From Oligoflexia bacterium (GTDB lineage: Bacteria > Bdellovibrionota > UBA1018): a DNA stretch of 51,167 nt. The notes below the pieces were generated by a model. The model saw nothing but the letters and a program-made list of their open reading frames with translations, had not been told where the DNA came from and made no database searches. Positions 26,190 to 35,493 of the stretch are shown here, piece by piece (position 1 is the stretch's first letter; every line of letters begins with the position of its first letter). Made by a program: the position numbers and the translations under genes. The stretch spans positions 1-51,167 of the forward strand of contig CAITVN010000237.1 of assembly GCA_903895855.1 (NCBI GenBank). The letters run 5' to 3'.

Positions 26190-27668
26190 TCAATCCGTTG
26201 ATCGCAAAGCGTTGAATACGTTGATACGACCACCGGTGACCGTTTTGCCACTCAATGCTGGCAAAGGATCGACTGTCTTCATCAGAGTCTCTTTCACTCT
26301 CTTGTAGTTCCACTCTGGGTGATGTGACCAAAGTAGCGCAGCTGCGCCGGCTACGTGTGGACACGCCATGGAGGTGCCATCTAACTTGAAGTACTTATTG
26401 CCCGGAATGGTGCTGAGAATGCTCACACCTGGAGCAGCTAAGTGCGTGGTTTTCACACCGTAGTTAGAGAAGCTTGCCATCTTGTCATTTTTGTCGGTGG
26501 CAGCTACTGAGATCAAGTTGTCATTGTCGAAAGCCGCTGGGTAGCTTGGGTCAGCCAAATCATTATTGGCGCCGTCATTACCTGCAGCAGCGATGAACAA
26601 CACGTCTTTTGCTTTAGCTCGGTCGATAGCATCGTGAAGAGCGGTATTTTGTTCGTCACCTTTGCCACCCCAACTATTGCTCAACACTCGAGCGCCGTGC
26701 TCAATTGCGTAGTCAATAGCCTTGATAGCTCCAGCGGTGTCGCCTTCGCCTTGAGCCGAAAGAAACTTAAGGCCCATGATTGATACACGCTGATTCACAC
26801 CAGCCACGCCCTTACCGTTTCCGCCGACTGCACCGATAGTTCCGGCACAATGTGATCCGTGCATGTGATCGTCGAAAGGTGCGCCATCATCGTGTACGAA
26901 GTCATAACCGACAACATCGTTCTTCGGACCTGGGTTTGGATTTCTCCAAACGTTGAACGCAAGGTCTTCGTGATTGTAATCGATTCCGGTATCAATGACG
27001 GCCACGATAAATTCTTTATGACCTTTGTTGATATCCCAAGCTGCAGGCGCGCCAACTTTTGCGATACCATAAGCTTCTGACAATCTCGGATCAGCAACCG
27101 GAGGAGTCACTTCAGCTGGAACAGCATTCAGAGCAGGGTCTTCAGCCGGAGGATTACTTGGCTCACCGCCACCTGGTTCGCCAGTTGGAATCGGAATCGG
27201 TCCACCGCCGCCGCCTTCACCTGCATGACAGCCTGGAGGAAAGTTCACACCCGGAATCCAGCACTCGGTAGGATCACACTCTTCTGGAGGGGTTCCTGGC
27301 CAGCAAGGTCCTCTACCGGCTTTGGGTTTTGGCGCCGACTCATTCGGCATCAGATAGAGTTTGTAATTGGGTTGAGCGTACTCAATATTTGGATTGCGAC
27401 TCAACACTTCAATCGCCGACTCAATGCTTTCATCGGTTGCTAGGGTGATTTGCTCTAACCCTTCCATTGCACCAGAAAAACGATAAACCGACGAGACGCC
27501 TAGCACATGATAAAGTGGAGTCATCAAAGAATCCGTTCTTTTGATGTCACTTCGATACTTCACTAGAATTTGTCCAGGAACGTAGTCAGCAAAGCTGGCT
27601 GAAGTTCCCAGTACGAGAACTGCTAGGCCAGCTGTTACTGCTAAAAGCAATTGACGCTTAGATACCAT
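26190..27668 (-). CDS. secreted subtilisin-family (S8) serine protease
   Basis: An exported protease of 492 residues. Signal peptide to about residue 27 (LLLAVTAGLAVLVLG, ASFA). An inhibitor-type propeptide follows (about 30-105, with VPGQILVKY and NPNIEYAQPNY). The catalytic residues are D226 (VIDTGID), H270 (HMHGSHCAGT), oxyanion N364 (AAAGNDG) and S433 (DGTSMACPHVAG). Between propeptide and catalytic domain is a 75-residue Pro/Gly-rich insert with four cysteines (C122, C131, C136, C147). The ATG chosen has GGGGGA upstream. Secreted subtilisins fit a predatory or scavenging life style. Confidence 0.95.
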   Translation of the reverse strand: MVSKRQLLLAVTAGLAVLVLGTSASFADYVPGQILVKYRSDIKRTDSLMTPLYHVLGVSSVYRFSGAMEGLEQITLATDESIESAIEVLSRNPNIEYAQPNYKLYLMPNESAPKPKAGRGPCWPGTPPEECDPTECWIPGVNFPPGCHAGEGGGGGPIPIPTGEPGGGEPSNPPAEDPALNAVPAEVTPPVADPRLSEAYGIAKVGAPAAWDINKGHKEFIVAVIDTGIDYNHEDLAFNVWRNPNPGPKNDVVGYDFVHDDGAPFDDHMHGSHCAGTIGAVGGNGKGVAGVNQRVSIMGLKFLSAQGEGDTAGAIKAIDYAIEHGARVLSNSWGGKGDEQNTALHDAIDRAKAKDVLFIAAAGNDGANNDLADPSYPAAFDNDNLISVAATDKNDKMASFSNYGVKTTHLAAPGVSILSTIPGNKYFKLDGTSMACPHVAGAAALLWSHHPEWNYKRVKETLMKTVDPLPALSGKTVTGGRINVFNALRSTD

Positions 27669-27900
27669 GATTAATTCCCCCAAAACGAATGACCCATTCT
27701 TCATTTAGCCTTCCTATGAATTCTTTGATTGGCGCGTGATAGAATGAATCGTGTTGACTGCCCCAAAAACCAAACAACCTATTTCTTTGAAGTGTGAGTG
27801 CACACTTTTAAAAATGCAAATTTTTAGGACCACTTTATTTTTTCTGGGGGTACTTGTTTTTTGTTATGAACTCGCCGAGAATTCGCAACAGGCCAAGTTG

Positions 27901-27940
27901 AAAAAAAGGGGCTCACTCTAACCGAGTGAACCCCTTTTTT
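27901..27940 (-). terminator. intrinsic terminator after ftsZ
   Basis: GGGG-C-TCACTC pairs with GAGTGA-A-CCCC over a five-base loop, flanked by A7 on one side and T6 on the other, so it can act in both directions. It is 37 bases past the ftsZ stop and closes the dcw cluster. Confidence 0.93.
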
Positions 27941-27976
27941 ATTTTATCTACTTTTTACCTTTAAAAAGGCTTTATC

Positions 27977-29533
27977 TTACAGTTCTTTTTCTTGCTGCCG
28001 TCTCAAGTACGTTGGAATGTCGTACTCATCGTCGGTTAAATTAGTAATACCCAAGCGCTGGGCAATGGCTCTGGCCCTGGCTAATTCGTTATTTTCTTGC
28101 GGCTTTGATGCGGCAAGCCCAGGAATTCCAGACATCGTGGCGCCGTGATTTGACGAATTGTGGTGCAAAACCGATTCACTGATGTGCGAATGCCCAACCG
28201 CCTCTAGCGTCTCTTTGGTCAATCGAATCTCTTCTGGTTCATCGTACAAATCAGAAGCCGGCGACACCATAGAGGCAGAATCAACCCGACTTTCACCCTT
28301 AACAATTGCAGCGGCTGCCGCAATCATTTCTGGTCTAGGTTGTGGAGGTACGGCATCAGATGAAATCATCTGAGACATTGCTGAACCCATGAAATGCGCT
28401 GGACCGGCACTTTGAGCACCCATATGATTGGTCGGCGAAGCCATCGACTGCGTAGCAATCTGACCAACCAAAGACTGTGCACTCACAGGCGCTGGTATCG
28501 AAGTAGCGGGAGCCGACAAAGCTGCATTCGTAGCCATGACCGCAGCGACGACATTACCCGAAAGCGACTGATTCACTTCTGAACCAAGACCTGTAGCAAT
28601 GACCGTTACCTTCACTTTGTCTTTGAGCGATTCGTCGATCACGGTTCCAAAGATAATTTCAGCGTCTTCATGAGCCGCTTCCATAATGAGGGTAGTGGCT
28701 TCGTTGACTTCATGAATCGTGAGATTCGAACCACCCGTGATATTGATAATGATACCGGTAGCACCGTGAATCGAGATGTCTTCGAGTAACGGACTCGAAA
28801 TGGCATTCGTAGCGGCTTCAACTGCGCGATGCTCGCCTTCGCCGTAACCGATACCCATCAGTGCTAGACCCTTGTTCTGCATAATGGTGCGAACATCGGC
28901 AAAGTCACTGTTGATCAATCCCGTGTGATTAATGAGGTCAGAGATACCTTGAACGGCATTGAGAAGCACTTCATCGGCTTTTTTGAACGCATCAAGCATC
29001 GAAAGTGTGGCACCCGCAATCGCAAGTAAGCGATTATTTGGAATCATGATCAATGAATCGACATTCTCACGTAACCACGAAATGCCTTGCAGAGCATTCT
29101 TCAGGCGCTTCTTACCTTCAAAGTGAAAAGGCTTTGTGACGACACCAACAGTCAGTGCTCCGATTTCACGGGCAATCTTAGCGAACACTGGCGCAGCACC
29201 CGTGCCTGTACCCCCCCCCATACCAGCGGTGATGAACACCATATCGGCGCCAGCGAGCATTTCGCTGATCTTTGCGTAATCCTCAAGAGCAGCCTTTCGA
29301 CCGATCTCTGGATTGGCTCCGGCACCGAGGCCCTTTGTTAATTCTTGGCCAATCGCAAGCTTAGTCGTTGCGAGAGACGCATCAAGCGCTTGTCTGTCGG
29401 TGTTCGCGGTAATGAACTCAACCCCCTGTAGACCCATTCTAATCATGGTGTTGACGGCGTTGCATCCGCTACCTCCCACCCCGACTACCTTAATTTTAGC
29501 TCCGTGTGATACTACCTGATCTATTTCAAACAT
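27977..29533 (-). CDS. ftsZ: cell division protein FtsZ
   Basis: The tubulin-like GTPase that forms the division ring. GTP-binding loop GGGTGTG at 106-112; the T7 loop is [12 protein letters not shown] long variable linker (about 330-490, rich in Ala, Ser, Met and Gln) leads to the C-terminal peptide DIPTYLRRQ, which binds FtsA. 518 residues, longer than the E. coli protein because of the linker. Two Gly codons of the signature are written by nine G in a row. It follows ftsA by 33 bases and is the last gene of dcw before the terminator. Confidence 0.98.
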   Translation of the reverse strand: MFEIDQVVSHGAKIKVVGVGGSGCNAVNTMIRMGLQGVEFITANTDRQALDASLATTKLAIGQELTKGLGAGANPEIGRKAALEDYAKISEMLAGADMVFITAGMGGGTGTGAAPVFAKIAREIGALTVGVVTKPFHFEGKKRLKNALQGISWLRENVDSLIMIPNNRLLAIAGATLSMLDAFKKADEVLLNAVQGISDLINHTGLINSDFADVRTIMQNKGLALMGIGYGEGEHRAVEAATNAISSPLLEDISIHGATGIIINITGGSNLTIHEVNEATTLIMEAAHEDAEIIFGTVIDESLKDKVKVTVIATGLGSEVNQSLSGNVVAAVMATNAALSAPATSIPAPVSAQSLVGQIATQSMASPTNHMGAQSAGPAHFMGSAMSQMISSDAVPPQPRPEMIAAAAAIVKGESRVDSASMVSPASDLYDEPEEIRLTKETLEAVGHSHISESVLHHNSSNHGATMSGIPGLAASKPQENNELARARAIAQRLGITNLTDDEYDIPTYLRRQQEKEL

Positions 29534-29566
29534 ATTGTAACAACTCCCTTTGTTGACTGGTTTTGA

Positions 29567-30802
29567 TTAAAAAAGGTCTTTCATCCATGAACGCATCGAA
29601 TTTCTGACCTTGTCATAGATGTTCTTTTCCCGAATAGGAAACTTTGTCTTCGCGCTGTTTCGAGCGCCGTAATGAAGTAATCCAACAGCCGTCGCGAACT
29701 TCGGTGAGTTAACGATATCTCGTAGACCCCCTAGGCGAATGGGTACGCCTCGCTTAACCGGCATTTCAAATATGAGTTCAGCGGCTTCGGGCATGCCCTC
29801 TAACAAGCAAGAGCCACCAGTAATGACGACTCCTCCTGAAAGCATTTCGTAAAAGCCTGCTTTTTGAATTTCTTGATAAATCAAACTAAAGATCTCTTCG
29901 ACGCGAAGTTCAATAATCTCAGCAAATAATTTTCTCGAGACCACTCGAGGCTTACGCCCACCGACCCCTGGCACCTCAATGGTTTCTTCTTCTCGTACTA
30001 ACGAACTCAGTGCACACCCGTGCGCAATCTTGATTCTCTCAGCTTCATTGGGTGGAGTTCGAAGTCCAACGGCAATGTCATTGGTGATGTGTTGACCGCC
30101 GAGGGCCAATACTGACGTGTGAACAATCGCGCCATCTTTGAAAATAGCGATGTCACTCGTGCCGCCTCCAATATCAATGAGAATGACACCGAGCTCTTTT
30201 TCGTCTTCAGTTAAAACTGCCTCTGCTGACGCAATCGGTTCTAGGCAAATTTCTGCAACGTTGAGTCCAGCCTTGTTTGCACACTTGATAATATTTTGTG
30301 CTGATGAAACTGCACCGGTCACAATGTGCACTCGCGATTCTAAGCGAACTCCACTCATGCCGATCGGGTCGCGAATTCCGTCTTGTCCATCAATCATGTA
30401 TTCTTGCGGAATGATGTGAATCACTTCGCGATCTAATGGAATCGCAACCGCTTTCGCGGCGTCGATCACACGTTGAATATCTTGATGGGTAATTTCGCGA
30501 TCTTTAATCGCCACAATACCCGTCGAATTGAATGATTTGATGTGCCCACCAGCGATGCCCGTGTAGACCGAGCCAATTTCAACTCCGGCCATGAGCTCAG
30601 CTTCTTCGACGGCCTTCGAAATACTTTCTACAGTTGAATCGATATTAACGACACAACCTTTTCGAAGACCAGTTGAGGGCGCTGTGCCGATGCCGATAAT
30701 ATCGACAAGAGGTCTGTGACCACCGTCGATCACTTCACCGACGATGCAGCAGATTTTGGTGGTACCTATATCGAGACCAACAACAATATCCTTCTTAGAC
30801 AT
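29567..30802 (-). CDS. ftsA: cell division protein FtsA
   Basis: An actin-like ATPase that tethers FtsZ to the membrane and recruits later division proteins. The phosphate loops are visible as GLDIGTTKICCIVGEV near the N-terminus and VILIDIGGGTSDIAIF in the middle. The C-terminus ends in an amphipathic helix (NSMRSWMKDLF), the membrane-targeting segment. 411 residues. I chose the ATG with GGGGGGGA eight bases upstream; an ATG six codons earlier overlaps that ribosome site. It lies between ftsQ and ftsZ in the canonical order. Confidence 0.97.
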   Translation of the reverse strand: MSKKDIVVGLDIGTTKICCIVGEVIDGGHRPLVDIIGIGTAPSTGLRKGCVVNIDSTVESISKAVEEAELMAGVEIGSVYTGIAGGHIKSFNSTGIVAIKDREITHQDIQRVIDAAKAVAIPLDREVIHIIPQEYMIDGQDGIRDPIGMSGVRLESRVHIVTGAVSSAQNIIKCANKAGLNVAEICLEPIASAEAVLTEDEKELGVILIDIGGGTSDIAIFKDGAIVHTSVLALGGQHITNDIAVGLRTPPNEAERIKIAHGCALSSLVREEETIEVPGVGGRKPRVVSRKLFAEIIELRVEEIFSLIYQEIQKAGFYEMLSGGVVITGGSCLLEGMPEAAELIFEMPVKRGVPIRLGGLRDIVNSPKFATAVGLLHYGARNSAKTKFPIREKNIYDKVRNSMRSWMKDLF

Positions 30803-30899
30803 GTGAAGAATCCCCCCCATGGGATTCGTGGTAGAGAGCCTAATCTAGTGTCTAAAATTAGACGCTAGGCTAAATTTTCCTAGCCCTCTATAAGGAATT

Positions 30900-31670
30900 C
30901 TAAGAACCATGGGCGATCTTCACAACTATTTTTTTTTCATTTTCCGCCAAAATTCTGGATGCGGTGAGGTCTTTCTCTATTAAGTATTTGAAAACACTGC
31001 GTAATTTGCTAAACTGATTTTCTGAATCTATGTCAAAATCTTGCCCAAATTGGACGAAGGTTCGGGCTAAATTCTGCTTCGAGGGGTAAATTACCAAGAG
31101 ATCATACCCACTTTCGGGATTATAATGCACCTCGGTAACCTGAGAAACCTCTTCGAGCCTGGCCTTTTTCCAGAGGGCCAAAACGTTCACCGCTTCGACT
31201 CTTTTGTATTCGGGCAGAGAATCCATTCCAGTCAGAAGCGGCAAATCAAAATTCAAAGCAGGATTTGCCTTCAAGAAAAATGCACCGCTCGAATCGACGT
31301 AAGTGAGAACTCCACTTGCATTAACCGCCATAGCCACTGGAACGCGCAATTCAAGCTGAATTCGAAGAGTTGACGGAAATTCTTTTGTGACAGTGGCACC
31401 TTTTATCCATTCATTAGCTTTCACTTTATCGGCAATTCTATCGGGAAATAGGCTAAATAAATTAGTGGTTCCGACCTTAACATCAGCCAGTTGAATCACG
31501 TCAGTAGCTGAAACTGGCGAACCATCAAGATCACTTTCAACGACAATATTCTTTATAATGAACTGCGAAGAATTTCGAAGCAGATGAGAAACAAACACGC
31601 CAAGCGTGACCAATAGCGCTGACAAACAAGAAATGACGACCCTTTTTCGACTGAACTTAGATGTGCCCAT
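30900..31670 (-). CDS. ftsQ: cell division protein FtsQ
   Basis: A bitopic inner-membrane protein that links the cytoplasmic ring to FtsB/FtsL. One membrane segment at about 11-28 (VVISCLSALLVTLGVFVS), a POTRA domain after it (FIIKNIVVESD through LRIQLELRVPVA) and the FtsQ/DivIB domain with GVLTYVDSSGAFF and LPLLTG. 256 residues. Position directly before ftsA supports the call. Its start lies 76 bases from that of a divergently transcribed M16 protease gene, so ftsQAZ probably has its own promoter in that gap. Confidence 0.93.
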   Translation of the reverse strand: MGTSKFSRKRVVISCLSALLVTLGVFVSHLLRNSSQFIIKNIVVESDLDGSPVSATDVIQLADVKVGTTNLFSLFPDRIADKVKANEWIKGATVTKEFPSTLRIQLELRVPVAMAVNASGVLTYVDSSGAFFLKANPALNFDLPLLTGMDSLPEYKRVEAVNVLALWKKARLEEVSQVTEVHYNPESGYDLLVIYPSKQNLARTFVQFGQDFDIDSENQFSKLRSVFKYLIEKDLTASRILAENEKKIVVKIAHGS

Positions 31671-31746
31671 ATTCTTTCTTCAGTGTAACCCTCAGTTTTG
31701 CACAAAGAAAGTTGCAAAAATCTTTGGGTATTGCCAATTTGAATCG

Positions 31747-33171
31747 ATGATTCACACTCGAATAGTTTCTCTCGTCATTGTTTTGTCTCTCGTACTGTTT
31801 TCAAATTGCACAACGGCACCAAAAGCAAAGACCTCTGAACCCAATAAACAGGCGACCACAGACAGCGCACCCGCCATCGCTTCTGGTGACTCGATTCCGG
31901 TCATGAAAGAATGGAAAGCTCGACGATTTCAGCTTCAAAACGGCTTAAAAGTCATTGTTGTGACTGACCACTCTTCACCCACCTTTGCCTACCAAACTTG
32001 GTTCAACGTTGGGTCAAGAAATGAACAAAAAGATTACACCGGCCTTGCTCACCTTTTCGAACACCTCATGTTCAAGGCAACCAGCAACTACGCTGATGGT
32101 GAATTTTCTAAGCAATCTGAAATGGCCGGTGCCGAAGGCTCAAACGCTTTCACCACTGAAGACTTCACAGCCTATGTTCAAGAATTTCCGAAAGACAAAT
32201 TAGATCTCATTGCCCAACTTGAATCTGATCGTATGGTCAATCTCATAGTCGACGAAAATGTTTTTAAAACCGAGAGAGACGTCGTTCACAACGAGCGACG
32301 CATGCGTTACGAAAACAGCGCTGACGGAATACTTCGATTAGAACTAAAAAAAATGGCCTATGAAAAACAACCCTACCGTTGGCCAGTCATTGGCTACGCT
32401 GAAGATCTGAATAGAATGACAGCAACTGATGCCGTCAATTTTTATAAGAAGTATTATCACCCATCGAGAGCCGTCATTGTAGTGGTTGGTGATGTCGAAT
32501 TTGATCAAGTAAAATCAACGATTGAAAAAAATTACGGCAAAATTGCTCGAGCGCAGGTGACGTCTGAAGAGTTAGAACCAAAATTAGAACTCGAAACACC
32601 TCTCGCTCAACCCATTCGTAACCAACTGAGCCTGAACACTGGAGTTGAGAAACTTCGAATTGCCTATCGCATTCCGTCTGCAACCCAGATAGACCAACCG
32701 CCTATAAAAATTCTTGGATCGATTTTATCAGGCGGAAAAAGCAGCCGGCTCGATCGAGCACTCGTTAATACTGGATTAGCGTCTAGCGTTTCAGTCGGAG
32801 TTGATGATTCTAAAGATCCGGGCCTGCTCATCATCTACGTGACCTTACAAGAAAAAAAGCACGCCACCCAAGCAGAGACCATTGCACTTCGAGAGATTGA
32901 AAAACTCATAAAAGAAGGCATCAGCGAAAAAGAACTTTCAAGAGCGAAAAACTTACTGACCTTTCAACTGTACGGCGGTCTCAATTCAAACCAAGGTCTA
33001 GCAGAATTTCTGGGTGACTCAGAACTCGTTTTCGGAGACTTCACGAAAGCCCTCGAAAGTCTTGAGAGTTTGCAGAAAATCACAGCCGATCAAATCTTGC
33101 AGGTCACCAAAACTTATCTTGGCCCACAAAGCAGAATCGTCCTGACTGGCCTACCAAAGGGTGAAAAGTAA
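31747..33171 (+). CDS. M16 zinc protease, catalytic subunit, probable lipoprotein
   Basis: A pitrilysin-family metalloprotease of 474 residues. The inverted zinc motif HxxEH is H102-L-F-E105-H106 in GLAHLFEHLMFKAT, with the third ligand expected in ERDVVHNERRM. The N-terminus is a hydrophobic signal ending in LVLFSNC; C21 could be lipidated, although Asn before the Cys is atypical. The ATG at 31747 is preferred to an upstream GTG-type frame that reads through the divergent ftsQ start. The next gene encodes an M16 protein without the motif; the two probably form a heterodimer in the periplasm. It lies on the opposite strand to the whole dcw cluster. Confidence 0.92.
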   Translation: MIHTRIVSLVIVLSLVLFSNCTTAPKAKTSEPNKQATTDSAPAIASGDSIPVMKEWKARRFQLQNGLKVIVVTDHSSPTFAYQTWFNVGSRNEQKDYTGLAHLFEHLMFKATSNYADGEFSKQSEMAGAEGSNAFTTEDFTAYVQEFPKDKLDLIAQLESDRMVNLIVDENVFKTERDVVHNERRMRYENSADGILRLELKKMAYEKQPYRWPVIGYAEDLNRMTATDAVNFYKKYYHPSRAVIVVVGDVEFDQVKSTIEKNYGKIARAQVTSEELEPKLELETPLAQPIRNQLSLNTGVEKLRIAYRIPSATQIDQPPIKILGSILSGGKSSRLDRALVNTGLASSVSVGVDDSKDPGLLIIYVTLQEKKHATQAETIALREIEKLIKEGISEKELSRAKNLLTFQLYGGLNSNQGLAEFLGDSELVFGDFTKALESLESLQKITADQILQVTKTYLGPQSRIVLTGLPKGEK

Positions 33172-33172
33172 T

Positions 33173-34579
33173 ATGAAATCTCTATCACTAAGAACACTAA
33201 TCACATTCAGCGTACTCTCTCTCGGGTTGACCTCGTTTTTGCCGGCACAAGCCGTCGAAGTTTTTTTTGAGCGTGACCAGAAAGTACCTCTCGTTTATGT
33301 CTCTGTGGCTTTTCGAGCCGGAGCCACCCAAGACCCTGAGAAATTGCAGGGCATCAGCCAATTCACCACCGAACTCATGCTTCGCGGCACGAAGAGTAGA
33401 AGCCGAGAACGCCTAGATCTTGATCTCGACCAAATGGGAGCGCACCTCGCAGTTGAAGTGCGCGCAGAGTATTTGGTTTTTCAAGGTGCCGTGCTATCGA
33501 GAGAATTGAACGGTTTTCTCGAGCTTCTCATGGAAGTACTCACCCAACCGGCCTTTAGCGAAGGTGAAATTCAGAAACTCAAATCTGAATTAAAGTCGGG
33601 GTTACTTGACGAGCAAAGTAAGGACGCTCGGGTTGCAGCAAAGCAATTTGCTCGATTCTTCTTTGATGGCCACCCCTACGGTTGGGCAATTAACGGCACA
33701 CAAACCAGTCTTTCTCGAATCAAGAAGCCCGACATTTTGGCACAGTACGAAAAAATCATACAGAGTAACCACGCCGTGGTCATTGGCTCGGGCGACGCCG
33801 AGCAAGTCATTTTTGAAAAATGGGCGAGTGAGTTCGGCCAACTAAGAAATGGCGGTTCAGCTATTACTCAACTCACCAAGCCTTCTCTTACCAAGAGCCG
33901 AAGGCTTCTGCTAATCGACAAACCCGAACGTACCCAATCACGCATCTTAATCGGTCAATTGGGCGGCAAGATGCAAGACCCCAACTACTATTCATTGACC
34001 TTAGCCAATCAGGCCATTGGTGGCGGAACTCTTGGTCGATTCTACTTCGAAATTCGCGAAAAACGCGGCTGGAGCTACGGTGCCTACAGTTCGTTTCGCT
34101 ATGGTTCTCAGCCGCGCTACTGGATCATGAATTACGAACCAGCAACCAAAGACACTCTTAGCTCTCTCAAATTTTCACTTGAGTTGATCGAAGAGATCAA
34201 GAAGAACGGTATTACCGAGGCTGAATTTCAGCAGGCCAAGCAAACTCTGATCAACAATGCGGGATTTGCCTACAACACCCCACAAAAGCGGGTAGACAAT
34301 CGACTACTTGAAAAGATGTTGTCATTGCCTAATGATTTTTTCAAAGACACCTCATCACACCTAACGCCGCTCACGCGTGAAGCGGTTAATAAAGAATTGG
34401 CTGCATTTCTTACACCAGACACTTTGGCAATCGGAGTACTAGGTTCACTGAAAGATCAGTCAGATGAATTGATCAAAGCTGCTCGAGTAGACCCAAAAAA
34501 CGCTTACATTCAAAGCTATCTAGATGAAGATCAAAAACCTAAGAACTTAACTTCGGGTTCTAAGTCAAAGCCCAATTGA
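33173..34579 (+). CDS. M16 family protein, non-catalytic subunit
   Basis: Partner of the preceding protease: 468 residues with a signal peptide cut after AQA (residue 27). Where the zinc motif should be it has QFTTE (in GISQFTTELMLRG), so it cannot bind zinc. It keeps the C-terminal block EIREKRGWSYGAYSSFR, with the Arg and Tyr that bind the substrate C-terminus in known non-catalytic subunits. It starts one base after the catalytic subunit's stop, behind AAAGGGTG. Its 3' end overlaps the convergent murB gene by 49 bases. Confidence 0.92.
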   Translation: MKSLSLRTLITFSVLSLGLTSFLPAQAVEVFFERDQKVPLVYVSVAFRAGATQDPEKLQGISQFTTELMLRGTKSRSRERLDLDLDQMGAHLAVEVRAEYLVFQGAVLSRELNGFLELLMEVLTQPAFSEGEIQKLKSELKSGLLDEQSKDARVAAKQFARFFFDGHPYGWAINGTQTSLSRIKKPDILAQYEKIIQSNHAVVIGSGDAEQVIFEKWASEFGQLRNGGSAITQLTKPSLTKSRRLLLIDKPERTQSRILIGQLGGKMQDPNYYSLTLANQAIGGGTLGRFYFEIREKRGWSYGAYSSFRYGSQPRYWIMNYEPATKDTLSSLKFSLELIEEIKKNGITEAEFQQAKQTLINNAGFAYNTPQKRVDNRLLEKMLSLPNDFFKDTSSHLTPLTREAVNKELAAFLTPDTLAIGVLGSLKDQSDELIKAARVDPKNAYIQSYLDEDQKPKNLTSGSKSKPN

Positions 34580-35490
34580 TGACGACATTTTTCTTGAGCT
34601 AATTTTATCAGCGATAAGACATCTTCAGCTTTTGCGCTACCCAGGTTGACGATGAAGTTGCTATGCAACTCAGAAAACTGTGCCCCCCCGATGGTGTGAC
34701 CTCTCAGGCCACATTGATCGATAGCTTTCCATGCACTCATTTGCTTTGGGTTTCTGAAAACGCTCCCGCACGAAGGAAGCGTCACGGGTTGAGATTTTTT
34801 TCGTTGAGCCAAGAACCGAGAAATCACCTCTTCAACTGCACTAGGCGCGGCTTGGTCAACCTTCCAAGTTGCCGAAACAACGATATCGAGTTCTTCGAGT
34901 GTGTTATTTTTGCGATAATCCATTGAGAGGTCTTTTCGAGCGAGGCTAATGACTTTTCCCTCGGGCAATTTAAAGACTTCGATCGAAAGAAGTCTCGATT
35001 CAACCTCTCCGAGGTTGGTGCCTGCATTCATAAAAACCGCGCCACCCACCGACCCAGGAATACCCGAAAGAAACTCGAGCCCACCATACCCCTCAAGCGC
35101 ACACTTTCTCAAAAACATTGAGATGGGTAGACTCGCCCCTGATTTTAGAGTTAGATTTTGATTTTCATTGTCAGGTTCATTGCTCGATTTTTCTTGCAGC
35201 TCAAGACTGAGATCAAATTTGGTCATGCGAATCACAAGACCGCGATAACCCAAATCTGAAACCAGAATGTTTGAACCGTTTCCTAGTATGAAAACTGGCG
35301 GTCTACCGGCAGCCAGAAACGCATTTGAAACTTCAAGCAAATCTTCTCGATTTTTTGGCACAACCAATAGATCTGCCGGCCCACCGATTCGATAGCTGGT
35401 GAAGGCTGACAGGCGCGCCTGAGTTAATACCTCGCCTGAAAATGAAGATGACAAAGACGAAACAAACTGATCAACCCACGGTGCACTCAT
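34531..35490 (-). CDS. murB: UDP-N-acetylenolpyruvoylglucosamine reductase MurB
   Basis: An FAD enzyme that reduces the MurA product to UDP-N-acetylmuramic acid using NADPH. FAD-binding blocks TSYRIGGPADLLVVP and LGNGSNILVSD; the catalytic serine region is SCGSVFRNP, and the substrate block FLSGIPGSVGGAVFMNAG is intact. 319 residues; the segment pattern fits type II MurB. It begins three bases after the murC stop, and its 3' end overlaps the M16 gene coming from the other side. Confidence 0.96.
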   Translation of the reverse strand: MSAPWVDQFVSSLSSSFSGEVLTQARLSAFTSYRIGGPADLLVVPKNREDLLEVSNAFLAAGRPPVFILGNGSNILVSDLGYRGLVIRMTKFDLSLELQEKSSNEPDNENQNLTLKSGASLPISMFLRKCALEGYGGLEFLSGIPGSVGGAVFMNAGTNLGEVESRLLSIEVFKLPEGKVISLARKDLSMDYRKNNTLEELDIVVSATWKVDQAAPSAVEEVISRFLAQRKKSQPVTLPSCGSVFRNPKQMSAWKAIDQCGLRGHTIGGAQFSELHSNFIVNLGSAKAEDVLSLIKLAQEKCRHQLGFDLEPEVKFLGF

Positions 35491-35493
35491 GAG

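Noticed and set aside
33173..34579. Second M16 gene as a decayed pseudogene because it lacks HxxEH
   Set aside because: It is full length with a signal peptide, keeps the Arg/Tyr substrate block and is coupled to an active partner, which is the known heterodimer arrangement.
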